Positions 51,116 through 59,633 of a DNA stretch of 64,000 nt are shown here, in pieces. The notes below the pieces were generated by a model. It searched no databases. It was not told the DNA's origin and saw nothing but the letters and a program-made list of their open reading frames with translations. Source of the DNA: Streptomyces sp. LaPpAH-108 (lineage in GTDB: Bacteria; Actinomycetota; Actinomycetes; Streptomycetales; Streptomycetaceae); NCBI RefSeq assembly GCF_000373625.1, contig NZ_KB891997.1:62001-126000 (forward strand). The letters run 5' to 3'. The position numbers and the translations under genes are program-made. The first letter of the stretch is position 1, and each line of letters opens with the position of its first letter.

Positions 51116-51184
51116 TGGGCCCGCGCCCCCGGGAGGCCAGTCTGGAACGCAGGACTCCCGCCCCGCGAAAGGCAGTTGCGCGCC

Positions 51185-54100
51185 ATGCCCCCCACCGCAC
51201 CGCTTCCCGAGCCCGCCGACCAGCCCGGCGTCCCCGTCGTGGACATCAGCGCCACCGGCCCTGGCCGCACCCCCATCCAGCAGGTCATGGGCCTGATGCG
51301 CACCCACGGCCCGGCACTGGTGCGCCGCCTGCACGGACGGGACGCGCTGTTCGTCGCCGACGCCGATCTCGTCGCCGAGCTGGCCGACGAGGACCGGTTC
51401 GCCAAGCACATCGGGCCCGCCCTGGAGAACGTGCGCGCCTTCGCCGCGGACGGCCTGTTCACCGCCTACAACGACGAACCGAACTGGGCCAAGGCGCACG
51501 ACATCCTCATGCCCGCCTTCGCGCTCGGCTCCATGCGCGCCTACCACCCGGTCATGCTCAAGGTCGCCCGCCGCCTGATCGCGTCCTGGGACCGCGCCGC
51601 CGGTGCCGGACGCCCGGTGAACGTCCCGGACGACATGACCCGGATGACGCTCGACACCATCGGCCTGGCCGGGTTCGACTACGACTTCGGCTCCTTCGAC
51701 CGGGACGAGCCGCACCCCTTCGTCGAGGCGATGGTGCGCTGCCTGGAGTGGAGCATGACCCGCCTGGCCCGCGTCCCCGGCGGCGACTACACGGCGGCCG
51801 ACGCCGCCTTCAAGGCCGACGCCGACTACCTCGCGGGCGTCGTCGACGAGGTGATCGCCGCCCGCACCGGCACCGACCAGAGCGACGCCCAGGACCTCCT
51901 CGGCCTGATGCTCACCGCGCAGCACCCCGCCGACGGCACCACCCTGGACACGGCCAACATCCGCAACCAGGTCATCACCTTCCTGATCGCCGGGCACGAG
52001 ACCACCTCCGGCGCCATGTCCTTCGCCCTCTACTACCTGGCCAAGCACCCCACCGCGCTGCGGCTCGTCCAGCGCGAGGCCGACGCGCTGTGGGGCGACG
52101 CCGCGGACCCCGAGCCGACGTACGACGAGGTCGGCCGGCTCACCTACACCCGCCAGGTGCTCAACGAGGCGCTGCGCCTGTGGCCGACCGCCGCCGCCTT
52201 CAGCCGCGAGGCCCGCGAGGACACCCTGCTCGGCGGGCGCATCCCGCTGCGCGCCGGGCAGGCCGTCAGCGTGCTCGTCCCGATGCTGCACCGCCAGGAC
52301 GTGTGGGGCGACAACCCCGAGCTGTTCGACCCCGAGCGGTTCACCGCCGAGGCCGAGGCGGCCCGCCCGGTGCACGCCTTCAAGCCCTTCGGCACCGGCG
52401 AACGCGCCTGCATCGGACGGCAGTTCGCGCTGCACGAGGCCACCATGCTGCTCGCCATGCTGGTCCACCGCTACCGGCTGCACGACCACGCCGACTACGT
52501 GCTCGACATCAAGGAGACGCTGACCCTCAAGCCCGAGGGCTTCACGCTCGCCCTGACCCCGCGCACCCCCGCCGACCGCGCCCACGCCCCGCTCCCCGGC
52601 GCCGCCCCGGCCACCGCCGCCCAGGACAGCGCCACCGACACCCTCCCGGCCCGGGTCCGCCCCGGCACCGCCGCCCTCTTCCTGCACGGCAGCAACTACG
52701 GCACCTGCCGCGAGTTCGCCGCCCAGCTCGCCGACGAGGCCGCCGCGCTCGGCTGCGCCACCGAGACCGCCGCGCTGGACGCCTACGCCGACGGCCTGCC
52801 CACCGACCGCCCGGTGGTGATCACCGCCGCCTCCTACAACGGCCGCCCCACCGACGACGCCACCGCCTTCCACGCCTGGCTCGACGGCGACCACGACCTG
52901 ACCGGCGTCACCTATGCCGTCCTCGGCGTCGGCGACCGCAACTGGGCCGCCACCTACCAGCACGTCCCCACCAAGATCGACACCCGCCTGGCCGAACTCG
53001 GCGCCACCCGCCTCACCGAGCGCGCCGCCGCCGACGCCTCCGGCGACCTCACCGGTACCGTCCGCGACTTCACCGCAGGACTGCGCACCGCGCTGCTCCA
53101 GGAGTACGGCGACCCCGACGCCATCGGTTCGGACGCCACAGACGAACCGGAGACCGCCTACGAGGTCCGCGCCCTGACCGGCGGCCCCCTCGACGCTGCC
53201 GTCGAGCGCCACGGCCTGGTCCCGATGACCGTCACCGAGGCCCACGACCTCACCGCGCCCGGCCACCCGCGCGTCAAGCGGTTCCTGCGCGTCGCCCTCC
53301 CCGACGGCGTCACCTACCGCACCGCCGACCATCTGACCGTGCTCCCCGCGAACGACCCGGACCTCGTGGAGCGCGCCGCCGGTGCCCTCGGCGTCGACCC
53401 CGGGACGGTTCTCGACATCCGTGCCACCCGCCCGCGCCGCGACGGCCTCGCCGTCGACCGCCCGCTGACGGTACGCGAACTCCTCACCCACCACGTCGAG
53501 TTGCAGGAGAAGCCGACCCGCCGCCAGCTCGACCTGCTCGCCGAGGCCAACCCCTGCCCGCCCGAGCGCGCGGCCCTCGCCGCCCTGCCCGGCGACGACC
53601 CGCGCACCCTGCTGGAGATCGTCGAGGACCACCCCGCGCTGCGCGGCGCCCTCGGCTGGCCCCTGCTGCTCGACCTGCTCACCCCGCTGCGCCCCCGCCA
53701 CTACTCCGTCTCCTCCTCCCCGGCGGCCGACCCGCACCACGCCGACCTCATGGTCTCCGTGCTCGACGCCCCCGCCCGCTCCGGCAAGGGCCGCTACCGG
53801 GGCACCGGCTCGAACCACCTGGCCGCCCTCAAGCCCGGCGACACGGTGTACGCCCGCGTCCAGCCCTGCCGCGAGGTGTTCCGTATCGACGGCTCGGCCC
53901 CGGTCGTGATGATCGGCGCCGGAACCGGCCTCGCCCCCTTCCGGGGAGCGGTGGCGGACCGTGCCGCCGCCCGCGCCCAGGGCGCCGAACTGCCCACCGC
54001 GCTGCTCTACTTCGGCTGCGACGCCCCCGACGCGGACTACCTCCACGCCGACGAACTGCGCGCCGCCGAGGCCGCCGGAGCCGTCTCGCTGCGCCCCGCC

Positions 54101-54364
54101 TTCAGCGCCGCCCCCGAGAACGGCGCCCTCTTCGTCCAGCACCGCATCGCGGCCGAGGCCGACGAGGTCTGGGACCTGCTGAACGCCGGGGCCCGGGTCT
54201 ACGTCTGCGGCGACGGCTCCCGGATGGCCCCCGGCGTACGGGAGGCCTTCCGCACCCTGTACCGGGAGCACACCCCCGGCGCCGACGAGGCCGACGCCGT
54301 GCGCTGGCTCGACTCCCTTGCGGCGGACGGGCGTTACGTCGAGGACGTGTACGCCGCCGGGTGA
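51185..54364 (+). CDS. CYP102-family P450-reductase fusion (BM3-like fatty-acid hydroxylase)
   Basis: 1059 residues, close to the 1049 of P450 BM3. Haem domain about 1-465: RFAKHIGPALENVRAFAADG, FTAYNDEPNWAKAHD, LIAGHETTSGAMSFALYYL, NEALRLWPTAAAF and FKPFGTGERACIGRQFALHE (Cys near 407). Flavodoxin domain about 490-640 (LFLHGSNYGTCREFAAQ), FAD domain about 680-870 (RPRHYSVSSSP) and NADPH domain about 880-1059 (VVMIGAGTGLAPFRG, ending YVEDVYAAG). In BM3 the residue stacking on FAD near the end is Trp; here it is Tyr, which could alter cofactor preference. A self-sufficient cytoplasmic monooxygenase, probably acting on fatty acids. Confidence 0.95.
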   Translation: MPPTAPLPEPADQPGVPVVDISATGPGRTPIQQVMGLMRTHGPALVRRLHGRDALFVADADLVAELADEDRFAKHIGPALENVRAFAADGLFTAYNDEPNWAKAHDILMPAFALGSMRAYHPVMLKVARRLIASWDRAAGAGRPVNVPDDMTRMTLDTIGLAGFDYDFGSFDRDEPHPFVEAMVRCLEWSMTRLARVPGGDYTAADAAFKADADYLAGVVDEVIAARTGTDQSDAQDLLGLMLTAQHPADGTTLDTANIRNQVITFLIAGHETTSGAMSFALYYLAKHPTALRLVQREADALWGDAADPEPTYDEVGRLTYTRQVLNEALRLWPTAAAFSREAREDTLLGGRIPLRAGQAVSVLVPMLHRQDVWGDNPELFDPERFTAEAEAARPVHAFKPFGTGERACIGRQFALHEATMLLAMLVHRYRLHDHADYVLDIKETLTLKPEGFTLALTPRTPADRAHAPLPGAAPATAAQDSATDTLPARVRPGTAALFLHGSNYGTCREFAAQLADEAAALGCATETAALDAYADGLPTDRPVVITAASYNGRPTDDATAFHAWLDGDHDLTGVTYAVLGVGDRNWAATYQHVPTKIDTRLAELGATRLTERAAADASGDLTGTVRDFTAGLRTALLQEYGDPDAIGSDATDEPETAYEVRALTGGPLDAAVERHGLVPMTVTEAHDLTAPGHPRVKRFLRVALPDGVTYRTADHLTVLPANDPDLVERAAGALGVDPGTVLDIRATRPRRDGLAVDRPLTVRELLTHHVELQEKPTRRQLDLLAEANPCPPERAALAALPGDDPRTLLEIVEDHPALRGALGWPLLLDLLTPLRPRHYSVSSSPAADPHHADLMVSVLDAPARSGKGRYRGTGSNHLAALKPGDTVYARVQPCREVFRIDGSAPVVMIGAGTGLAPFRGAVADRAAARAQGAELPTALLYFGCDAPDADYLHADELRAAEAAGAVSLRPAFSAAPENGALFVQHRIAAEADEVWDLLNAGARVYVCGDGSRMAPGVREAFRTLYREHTPGADEADAVRWLDSLAADGRYVEDVYAAG

Positions 54365-54438
54365 TCCCGGGCCCTTCCCGTCGTGGCCCACAACTCCACG
54401 CCTTAGCTCACAGCATGAGATAAGGGCGACCCGACATC

Positions 54439-54479
54439 GTGCCCGGCCTGCCAGGAGAGGTATGTTGCAGGTCGGGCAC
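54439..54479. promoter_or_regulatory. Inverted repeat around a -10 element before the ROK gene
   Basis: GTGCCCGGCCTGC (54439-54451) and GCAGGTCGGGCAC (54467-54479) pair at 12 of 13 positions. TATGTT (54461-54466) between them fits a -10 hexamer. The site ends 18 bp before the ATG at 54497, suiting autorepression by the ROK protein. Confidence 0.5.
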
Positions 54480-54496
54480 GGTTCGGAAGGGGCCAC

Positions 54497-55786
54497 ATGG
54501 CGGGGCGGAACGGGCGCACGGTACGCGATCTGAGGCGGGGCAACCGCACGGCCGTGCTCCAACGGCTGTACTTCGACGGCCCGTTGAGCCGCTTCGAACT
54601 CGGCCCGGCCACCGGACTCAGCTCCGGCTCGGTGAGCAACGTGGTCGCCGACCTCGTCGCGGACGGCCTGGTCGAGGAGGCGGGCAGCGTCGACTCCGAC
54701 GGCGGACGGCCGCGCACCCTGCTCCGGGTCGCCCCGCACAGCGGCCAGATGATCGGCGTCGACGTGGGCGAAACCCGCGTCCGCGTTGAGCTGTTCGACC
54801 TCGCCCTCACCGAACTCGCCCGCGCGGAACACCCGTTGACCCCGCAGGGCTACGACGTCGACGTGATCGTCGGTCACATCCGCGACGGCATCGCCGAGGT
54901 CCTCGCCGCCGAGGCGGCCGTCCCCGCCCGGCTGCTCGGCGTCGGGGTCGGCGTCCCCGGCATCATCGAGCACACCGCAGACCAGGGCGCCGTGGTGCAC
55001 GGGCAGACCATCGGCTGGGACGGCGTCCCGCTGGAACGGCTGCTCCGCGCGACCTCACAACTCCCGGACGACGTGCCGTACTTCATCGACAACGGCGCCA
55101 AGACGCTCGGCCAGGCCGAGATGTGGTTCGGCGCGGGACGCGGCGCCCGCAACGCCCTGGTCGTCCTCTTCGGCTCCGGCGTCGGCGCCTGCCTGGTCGC
55201 CCCCGACGTGGAGCAGGGGCGAGCGGTGGAGTGGGGGCATCTGACCGTACGGGTGCGCGGGCGCCGGTGCCGGTGCGGGGCGCCGGGCTGTCTGGAGGCG
55301 TACGCGGGCGCCGAGTCGCTGCTGGCCCGCTGGCGCGAGGAGGGCGGACGGCCGCCCGAGGACACCGACGAGGAGACCGCGCTCACCGCGATGCTCGCCG
55401 CCGCCTACCCGGCCGACGACGCCGAGCCCGACCCGGTGGCCCTCGCGGTCCTCGAGGAGACCGCCGAGTATCTGGGCGCCGGGCTCTCCGACCTGATCAA
55501 CCTCTTCCAGCCCGAGCGCATCCTCATCGGCGGCTGGGCCGGGCTCCAGCTCGGCACCCGCTTCCTGCCCGCCGTACGCCGCCACGCGGCCACCTACGCG
55601 CTGCGCCATCCGGCCGACCGGGTGACCATCGAGCTGGGCCGCCTCGGTCCGGACGCGGTGACCGTGGGCGCGGCGATCCTGCCGCTGGCCGACTTCTTCG
55701 CGCGCGGCGGCCGTCGGGCCGAGCCCGCCCCGGGGGACCGGCTGCCCGCCTGGCGTACGGCGCTGGAGGAGCGGTCGCCGCGCTGA
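54497..55786 (+). CDS. ROK-family (NagC/XylR-like) transcriptional repressor
   Basis: 429 residues. Winged helix-turn-helix at about 12-70 (NRTAVLQRLYFDGPLSRFEL, GLSSGSVSNVVADLVADGLV). ROK sugar-kinase-like domain about 80-395: IGVDVGETRVRVELFD (phosphate loop), DNGAKTLGQAEMWFG, GSGVGACLV and the ROK zinc motif WGHLTVRVRGRRCRCGAPGC LEAYAG (in parts: EWGHLTV; CRCGAPGCLEAYAG). It should bind a sugar or sugar phosphate and regulate carbohydrate genes; no such genes are adjacent except the GH16 glucanase 2 kb away. Confidence 0.93.
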   Translation: MAGRNGRTVRDLRRGNRTAVLQRLYFDGPLSRFELGPATGLSSGSVSNVVADLVADGLVEEAGSVDSDGGRPRTLLRVAPHSGQMIGVDVGETRVRVELFDLALTELARAEHPLTPQGYDVDVIVGHIRDGIAEVLAAEAAVPARLLGVGVGVPGIIEHTADQGAVVHGQTIGWDGVPLERLLRATSQLPDDVPYFIDNGAKTLGQAEMWFGAGRGARNALVVLFGSGVGACLVAPDVEQGRAVEWGHLTVRVRGRRCRCGAPGCLEAYAGAESLLARWREEGGRPPEDTDEETALTAMLAAAYPADDAEPDPVALAVLEETAEYLGAGLSDLINLFQPERILIGGWAGLQLGTRFLPAVRRHAATYALRHPADRVTIELGRLGPDAVTVGAAILPLADFFARGGRRAEPAPGDRLPAWRTALEERSPR

Positions 55787-55867
55787 GGGCGTGGCAAGGG
55801 GCCGTGACGCGCACGGCGAAGGACCCTCATCCGAGGCAAAGGGCCGGAAAAGCCTGAGAAAAGAAGG

Positions 55868-55902
55868 GCCCCGGCCGTGACGGGGGGACGCACGGCCGGG
55901 GC
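55868..55902. terminator. Strong hairpin between convergent ROK and PHP genes
   Basis: GCCCCGGCCGTG (55868-55879) and CACGGCCGGGGC (55891-55902) make a perfect 12-bp stem with an 11-nt loop. The rest of the 55787-56016 gap shows only a short GTGACCCCGGTCAC palindrome at 55987-56000. Confidence 0.8.
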
Positions 55903-56016
55903 GGGGTGGGCGCTGCGGCCGGTCGGTCGACCGCGTCCCACACCCCCTACAACGGCCCGGGGCGCCCGGTCGTTCCTGCGGTGGCGGTGACCCCGGTCAC
56001 GTCCGGGAGCCGCAGG

Positions 56017-57057
56017 TCAGCGCGCCGCCGCCCGCTCGGGAACCCGGCCCTCGCGGGTCCAGCCCAGCAGTTCGTCCGCCGTCCAGGTGGTCACCACCCG
56101 CTCCGGCGGCACCGCGCACTCCTCGGCGCGGGCGCAGCCCAGGACCTGCCAGTCCAGCTGGCCGGGCGCGTGGGCGTCGGTGTCGATCGAGAACAGCGTG
56201 CCCGCCGCCACCGCCTCCCTCAGCAGCCGCTTGGGCGGGTCGAGCCGTTCGGGGCGGCTGTTGATCTCCACGGCGGTGCCCGACCCGGCGCACGCGGCGA
56301 ACACCTCGGCCGCGTCGAACGTGGACTCGGGCCGCTTCTTCCCGGCGAGCAGACGGCCGGTGCAGTGGCCGAGGACGTCCGCGTGCGGGTTCTGTACGGC
56401 CTTCACCATCCGGCGGGTCATCGCGCGGGCGTCCATCCGCAGCTTGGAGTGGACCGAGACCACCACCACGTCGAGCCGGTCGAGCAGCTCGGGCTCCTGG
56501 TCCAGCGAGCCGTCGTCCAGGATGTCGCACTCGATGCCGGTGAGCAGCCGGAACGGCGCCCAGCGGGCGTTCAGCCCCTCGATCACGTCCAGCTGCTCGT
56601 GCAGCCGCTCCGGGGAGAGCCCGCGGGCCACGGTGAGCCGGGGGGAGTGGTCGGTCAGCGCGGTCCACTCGTGGCCGAGCGCGGCCGACGCCAGACCCAT
56701 CTCCTCGATCGTGCTGCCGCCGTCCGACCAGTCCGAGTGGGTGTGGCAGTCGCCGCGCAGCAGCGCCCGCAGCCCCTCGCCCGCGCCGTCGGTGAGCGGT
56801 GCCCCGGCCTCCTCCTCCAGCGCGCTCAGATAGCCGGGCACCGCACCGGCCAGCGCCTCCCGCACCACCTGGGCGGTCTTCGGGCCGATCCCCTTCAGCG
56901 ACTCCAGCGACCCGGCCGACGCCCGCCGGGCGACCTCGTCCTCGGGCAGCGCCGAGAGGACCCGGGAGGCGGTGCGGAAGGCCTTCACCCGGTAGGTGGG
57001 CGCCAGCGAGCGCTCAAGGAGGAAGGCGATCCGGTCCAGGGCCGCGACGGGATTCAT
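56017..57057 (-). CDS. PHP-domain phosphoesterase with helix-hairpin-helix N-terminus (PolX-like, polymerase-less)
   Basis: 346 residues; ATG 57055-57057 behind GGAGG. Residues 1-85 match the PolX 8-kDa/HhH region (LKGIGPKTAQVVREAL). The PHP domain (about 100-330) supplies metal ligands in GDCHTHSDWSDGG, TDHSPRL, GIECDILDDG, VVSVHSKLRM, GHCTGR, EINSRPERLDPP and DTDAHAPGQLDW. The polymerase palm of PolX is absent. Predicted phosphoesterase or nuclease in DNA repair, though the substrate is unproven. Confidence 0.9.
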   Translation of the reverse strand: MNPVAALDRIAFLLERSLAPTYRVKAFRTASRVLSALPEDEVARRASAGSLESLKGIGPKTAQVVREALAGAVPGYLSALEEEAGAPLTDGAGEGLRALLRGDCHTHSDWSDGGSTIEEMGLASAALGHEWTALTDHSPRLTVARGLSPERLHEQLDVIEGLNARWAPFRLLTGIECDILDDGSLDQEPELLDRLDVVVVSVHSKLRMDARAMTRRMVKAVQNPHADVLGHCTGRLLAGKKRPESTFDAAEVFAACAGSGTAVEINSRPERLDPPKRLLREAVAAGTLFSIDTDAHAPGQLDWQVLGCARAEECAVPPERVVTTWTADELLGWTREGRVPERAAAR

Positions 57058-57197
57058 GGGGCACCTCCGGCTTCGGGCCCCCGGCCGCACGGGGACCTCC
57101 AGCGTTCCCCAGCCCCGCGCCCGGCGCACGGCGGGCGCCGCCGGTCCGGCGCACCTGGACGAGTCGTCCGGGTGCGTGGCGATTTAGGCTCTAGAAC

Positions 57198-57443
57198 ATG
57201 ACCGAACAATCAGCTCCGTACATGTCGAAGCCGCGGGTCATGGTGCGTGGGGTGTGTCCCGGCAAGCCGGGGCGCCCGCCCTTCCGGATCATGGAGATCG
57301 ACGGTGAGGTGATCGGCGAGGTCACGTCCATCACGGAGGTGCTGGAGGTCGCCGCCGCCCGGGGGATCGTCATCCACGACCTGGACGATCCGGATGTGAT
57401 CCGCTGGGTCGGCGGCGACAAGTTCACCTGGAGGCTGCGCTGA
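57198..57443 (+). CDS. Conserved small protein, possibly leaderless
   Basis: 81 residues: MSKPRVMVRGVCPGKPGRPP, then IDGEVIGEVTSITEVLEVAA and a C-terminal DDPDVIRWVGGDKFTWRLR. I recognise no named domain; streptomycetes carry similar short proteins. There is no ribosome-binding site, and TAGGCT (57186-57191) sits seven bases before the ATG, so transcription may begin at the start codon. An in-frame internal ATG (57225, before SKPRV) also lacks a clear site. Divergent from the PHP gene and convergent with the GH16 gene. Confidence 0.7.
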   Translation: MTEQSAPYMSKPRVMVRGVCPGKPGRPPFRIMEIDGEVIGEVTSITEVLEVAAARGIVIHDLDDPDVIRWVGGDKFTWRLR

Positions 57444-57448
57444 GCCTC

Positions 57449-57490
57449 GGGCGGCTCAGCCGACGGTGAGTCCGGGGCGGCTCAGCCGAC
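57449..57490. repeat. 16-bp direct repeat spanning the GH16 stop codon
   Basis: GGGCGGCTCAGCCGAC occurs at 57449-57464 and 57475-57490. The second copy contains the GH16 stop codon; the first is a duplicate just beyond it, suggesting a small tandem duplication of the gene end. Confidence 0.85.
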
Positions 57491-58714
57491 CGTCCACTTC
57501 TGGTTGGCGCCCCCGCCACAGGTCCAGATCTGGAGCCGGGTGCCGTTGGCCGGGTTGTTGTCGGTCACGTCCAGGCACTTGTTGGCCTGCGGATTGACGA
57601 TGTCGTTGGCCGAGGACACCACCCACTTCTGGTTCGGGCCGCCCGTGCAGTCCCACAGCTGGACCTTCGAGCCGTCCGCCGTGCCGTTGTCCACGATGTC
57701 CAGGCACTTGCCGAGCGCCCGGATCGTGCCGTCCGAGCCGACCGTCCACTGCTGGGCGGCGGTGCCGTTGCAGTCGTAGAGCTGGACCGGGGTGCCGTTC
57801 GCCGAGTTCGCGGCGGCCACGTCCACGCACTTGCCGGCCAGGCCCCGGATGGCCTTGCCCGCGGCCCCGTCGGCCGTCGTCACCGACACCGAGTCGACCA
57901 CCAGCTGCGCCGGGAACTGCGTCGAGCCGTCCGGGTCGCCCGGCCAGTAGCCGCCGACGGCGAGGTTCATGATCAGGAAGAACGGCTTGTTGAACACCCA
58001 GGTCTTCCCGCCCAGGTCGGCCGGGGTGCGCCGCTGGTAGACGTTGCCGTCCACCGACCAGGTGATCGAGTCGGGCGCCCAGTCGACCGCGAAGGTGTGG
58101 AAGGCGTCCGCGAAGGCCTGCCCGCTGGGCAGCGAGTAGCCCGCGCCGATGCCGCCCGCGCCGGAGTAGCCGGGGCCGTGGATCGTGCCGTGCACCGTGG
58201 AGGGCTCGAAGCCGACGTTCTCCATCACGTCGATTTCACCGGAGTCCGGCCAGTTCACCGGGGTGCCGAGCATCCAGAACGCGGGCCACATGCCCTGCCC
58301 GCGCGGGATCTTCATCCGCGCCTCGACATGGCCGTACTGCGCGTTGAACTTGCCCGAGGTGTTCAGCCGGGCCGAGGTGTACTGGCAGGTGCCGTACCAG
58401 CACTGGTAGTTGTTCGGGTTCTCCTTCTTGGCGGTGATCACCAGATGGCCCTGGCCGTCCAGGGCCGCGTTGTTGGTGCCCGAGGTGTAGTACTGCCGCT
58501 CGTGGTTGTTGACGTTGTCGCCCGTCTCCTGCGTCCACTTCGAGGAGTTGACCGCGGAGCCCGCGGGTCCGTCGAAGGTGTCGGAGAACGTGGTGACGGC
58601 CGCCGCGGTGGGCGCCGCCGTCCTGGCGTGCGCCGGGGCGACGGCCGCCGTGCCGATCAGGGCGGCGGACAGGGCCGCGAACAGACATCTGCGGAGCAGG
58701 CGTGGGGTGGCCAT
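57482..58714 (-). CDS. Secreted GH16 endo-beta-1,3-glucanase-like enzyme with ricin-type lectin domain
   Basis: 410 residues; ATG 58712-58714 has GGAGA five bases upstream. Signal peptide about 1-33 (LLRRCLFAALSAALIGTAAV, ending PAHA). GH16 domain about 50-280: SGEIDVMENVG carries the two catalytic Glu residues, with GMWPAFWMLG and FHTFAVDWAPDSITWSVDG. Ricin B/CBM13 lectin about 285-410 with three repeats ending QQWTVG, NQKWVV and NQKWTVG (Q-x-W). It should cut laminarin-type beta-glucans outside the cell, the lectin holding it on polysaccharide. Monocistronic. Confidence 0.95.
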   Translation of the reverse strand: MATPRLLRRCLFAALSAALIGTAAVAPAHARTAAPTAAAVTTFSDTFDGPAGSAVNSSKWTQETGDNVNNHERQYYTSGTNNAALDGQGHLVITAKKENPNNYQCWYGTCQYTSARLNTSGKFNAQYGHVEARMKIPRGQGMWPAFWMLGTPVNWPDSGEIDVMENVGFEPSTVHGTIHGPGYSGAGGIGAGYSLPSGQAFADAFHTFAVDWAPDSITWSVDGNVYQRRTPADLGGKTWVFNKPFFLIMNLAVGGYWPGDPDGSTQFPAQLVVDSVSVTTADGAAGKAIRGLAGKCVDVAAANSANGTPVQLYDCNGTAAQQWTVGSDGTIRALGKCLDIVDNGTADGSKVQLWDCTGGPNQKWVVSSANDIVNPQANKCLDVTDNNPANGTRLQIWTCGGGANQKWTVG

Positions 58715-58749
58715 GGCTCTCCGTTTCACGTGGGGGGTCTCCTGCACCT

Positions 58750-58779
58750 CGATTCAAGGAGTGAACTGATGACACGTCA
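58750..58779 (-). promoter_or_regulatory. Possible GH16 promoter
   Basis: On the minus strand TTGACG (58774-58779) is followed after 18 bp by TGAATC (58750-58755), about 36 bp before the GH16 ATG. The -35 overlaps a near-palindrome, TGACACGTCA. Confidence 0.4.
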
Positions 58780-58839
58780 ATACCTTGGTACGGACCAGAA
58801 GTCGGAGCCGTACCCGGGGGTGCCCGGGGGAGTCCGCTG

Positions 58840-59544
58840 TCAGGCGTCGGCGGGCTCACGCACCCGCCGCGCGTGCACCGCCCGGCCGAGCCTGCGGCCA
58901 AGGAGCGCCCAGCCCAGCAGCGAACCGGTCGTGTTGAGGATGACGTCGTCGATGTCGAAGGCCCGCCCGGTGATCAGCGCGCCCTGCGTCAGCTCGACCA
59001 TCAGCATCACCAGCGCGGTCAGCGCGAGGACTTGGAGGACACCCCGGGCGCGCGGGGCGAGCACCGGCACCAGCACGCCGAACGGCACGCCGAGCAGGAT
59101 GTTGCCGCCGAGCTGCCGGATCACGTCGCGTACGGAGGCGTAGTCCAGGTACGCCCGCAGGGAGTTGCCGGGGTGCAGATTGCTGTGGGTCAGCGCCACC
59201 GAGGCCGGGGAGGGCTCCAGGGTGACCCGGGCGAGGAGGATGGCGAAGGCCACCATGAAGACGAAGGCCAGCAGCATGATGGGGAGCCGCAGGGGGAGCG
59301 GGAGCGGGCGGGGGCCTGCGGGCTTCGCCGCCTTCGCGGGGGTGCTGGTCCGCCGGAACTTCGCGAGGAGGTTCGCGCGTCCGGCCTTCGCGGGCGCGCT
59401 CGTCCGGCGGGCCTTCGCGGCAGTGGCCGTGCGCTTGGTCTTCCCGGAGGCCCGCGTCCGTCCGGCCTTGGCCTTGCGTTCCGGCCGCTCGCCTCGCCTC
59501 GGCAGGCGCAGCGCGGCGGGCAGGCGGGGGGCGGTACGGGTCAT
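58840..59544 (-). CDS. VanZ-family membrane protein with a basic, repetitive N-terminal extension
   Basis: 234 residues, ATG behind GGAGG. Residues 1-80 are Lys/Arg/Ala-rich and imperfectly repeated (RRTSAPAKAGRANLLAKF, RRTSTPAKAAKPAG). Then come five hydrophobic helices with VanZ features: NLHPGNSLRAYLDYASVRD, QLGGNILLGVPFGVLVPVL, ELTQGALITGRAFDIDDVIL NT (in parts: ELTQGALITGRAFDIDDVIL, then NTTGSLLGW). VanZ-like proteins are associated with glycopeptide tolerance, but most are of unknown function; no van genes are nearby. Same strand as the DUF4230 gene, 89 bp downstream of it. Confidence 0.87.
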   Translation of the reverse strand: MTRTAPRLPAALRLPRRGERPERKAKAGRTRASGKTKRTATAAKARRTSAPAKAGRANLLAKFRRTSTPAKAAKPAGPRPLPLPLRLPIMLLAFVFMVAFAILLARVTLEPSPASVALTHSNLHPGNSLRAYLDYASVRDVIRQLGGNILLGVPFGVLVPVLAPRARGVLQVLALTALVMLMVELTQGALITGRAFDIDDVILNTTGSLLGWALLGRRLGRAVHARRVREPADA

Positions 59545-59633
59545 GCGGTCCTCCGGTCGGGGTGTTGTGTTCAGGGGCTGTACGGGTACGGGTGCGCGGG
59601 AGCCGTGCGGGTGCCCGCGCGCGGGGGTTGTGT

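Noticed and set aside
49664..51184. An N-terminal extension of the P450 fusion back to about 49664
   Set aside because: The in-frame upstream stretch is the antisense of the FBP and LuxR genes; CYP102 proteins begin near ATG 51185.
51029..55000. 1323-codon minus-strand frame opposite the CYP102 and ROK genes
   Set aside because: Val/Gly/Glu-rich antisense of two unmistakable plus-strand genes.
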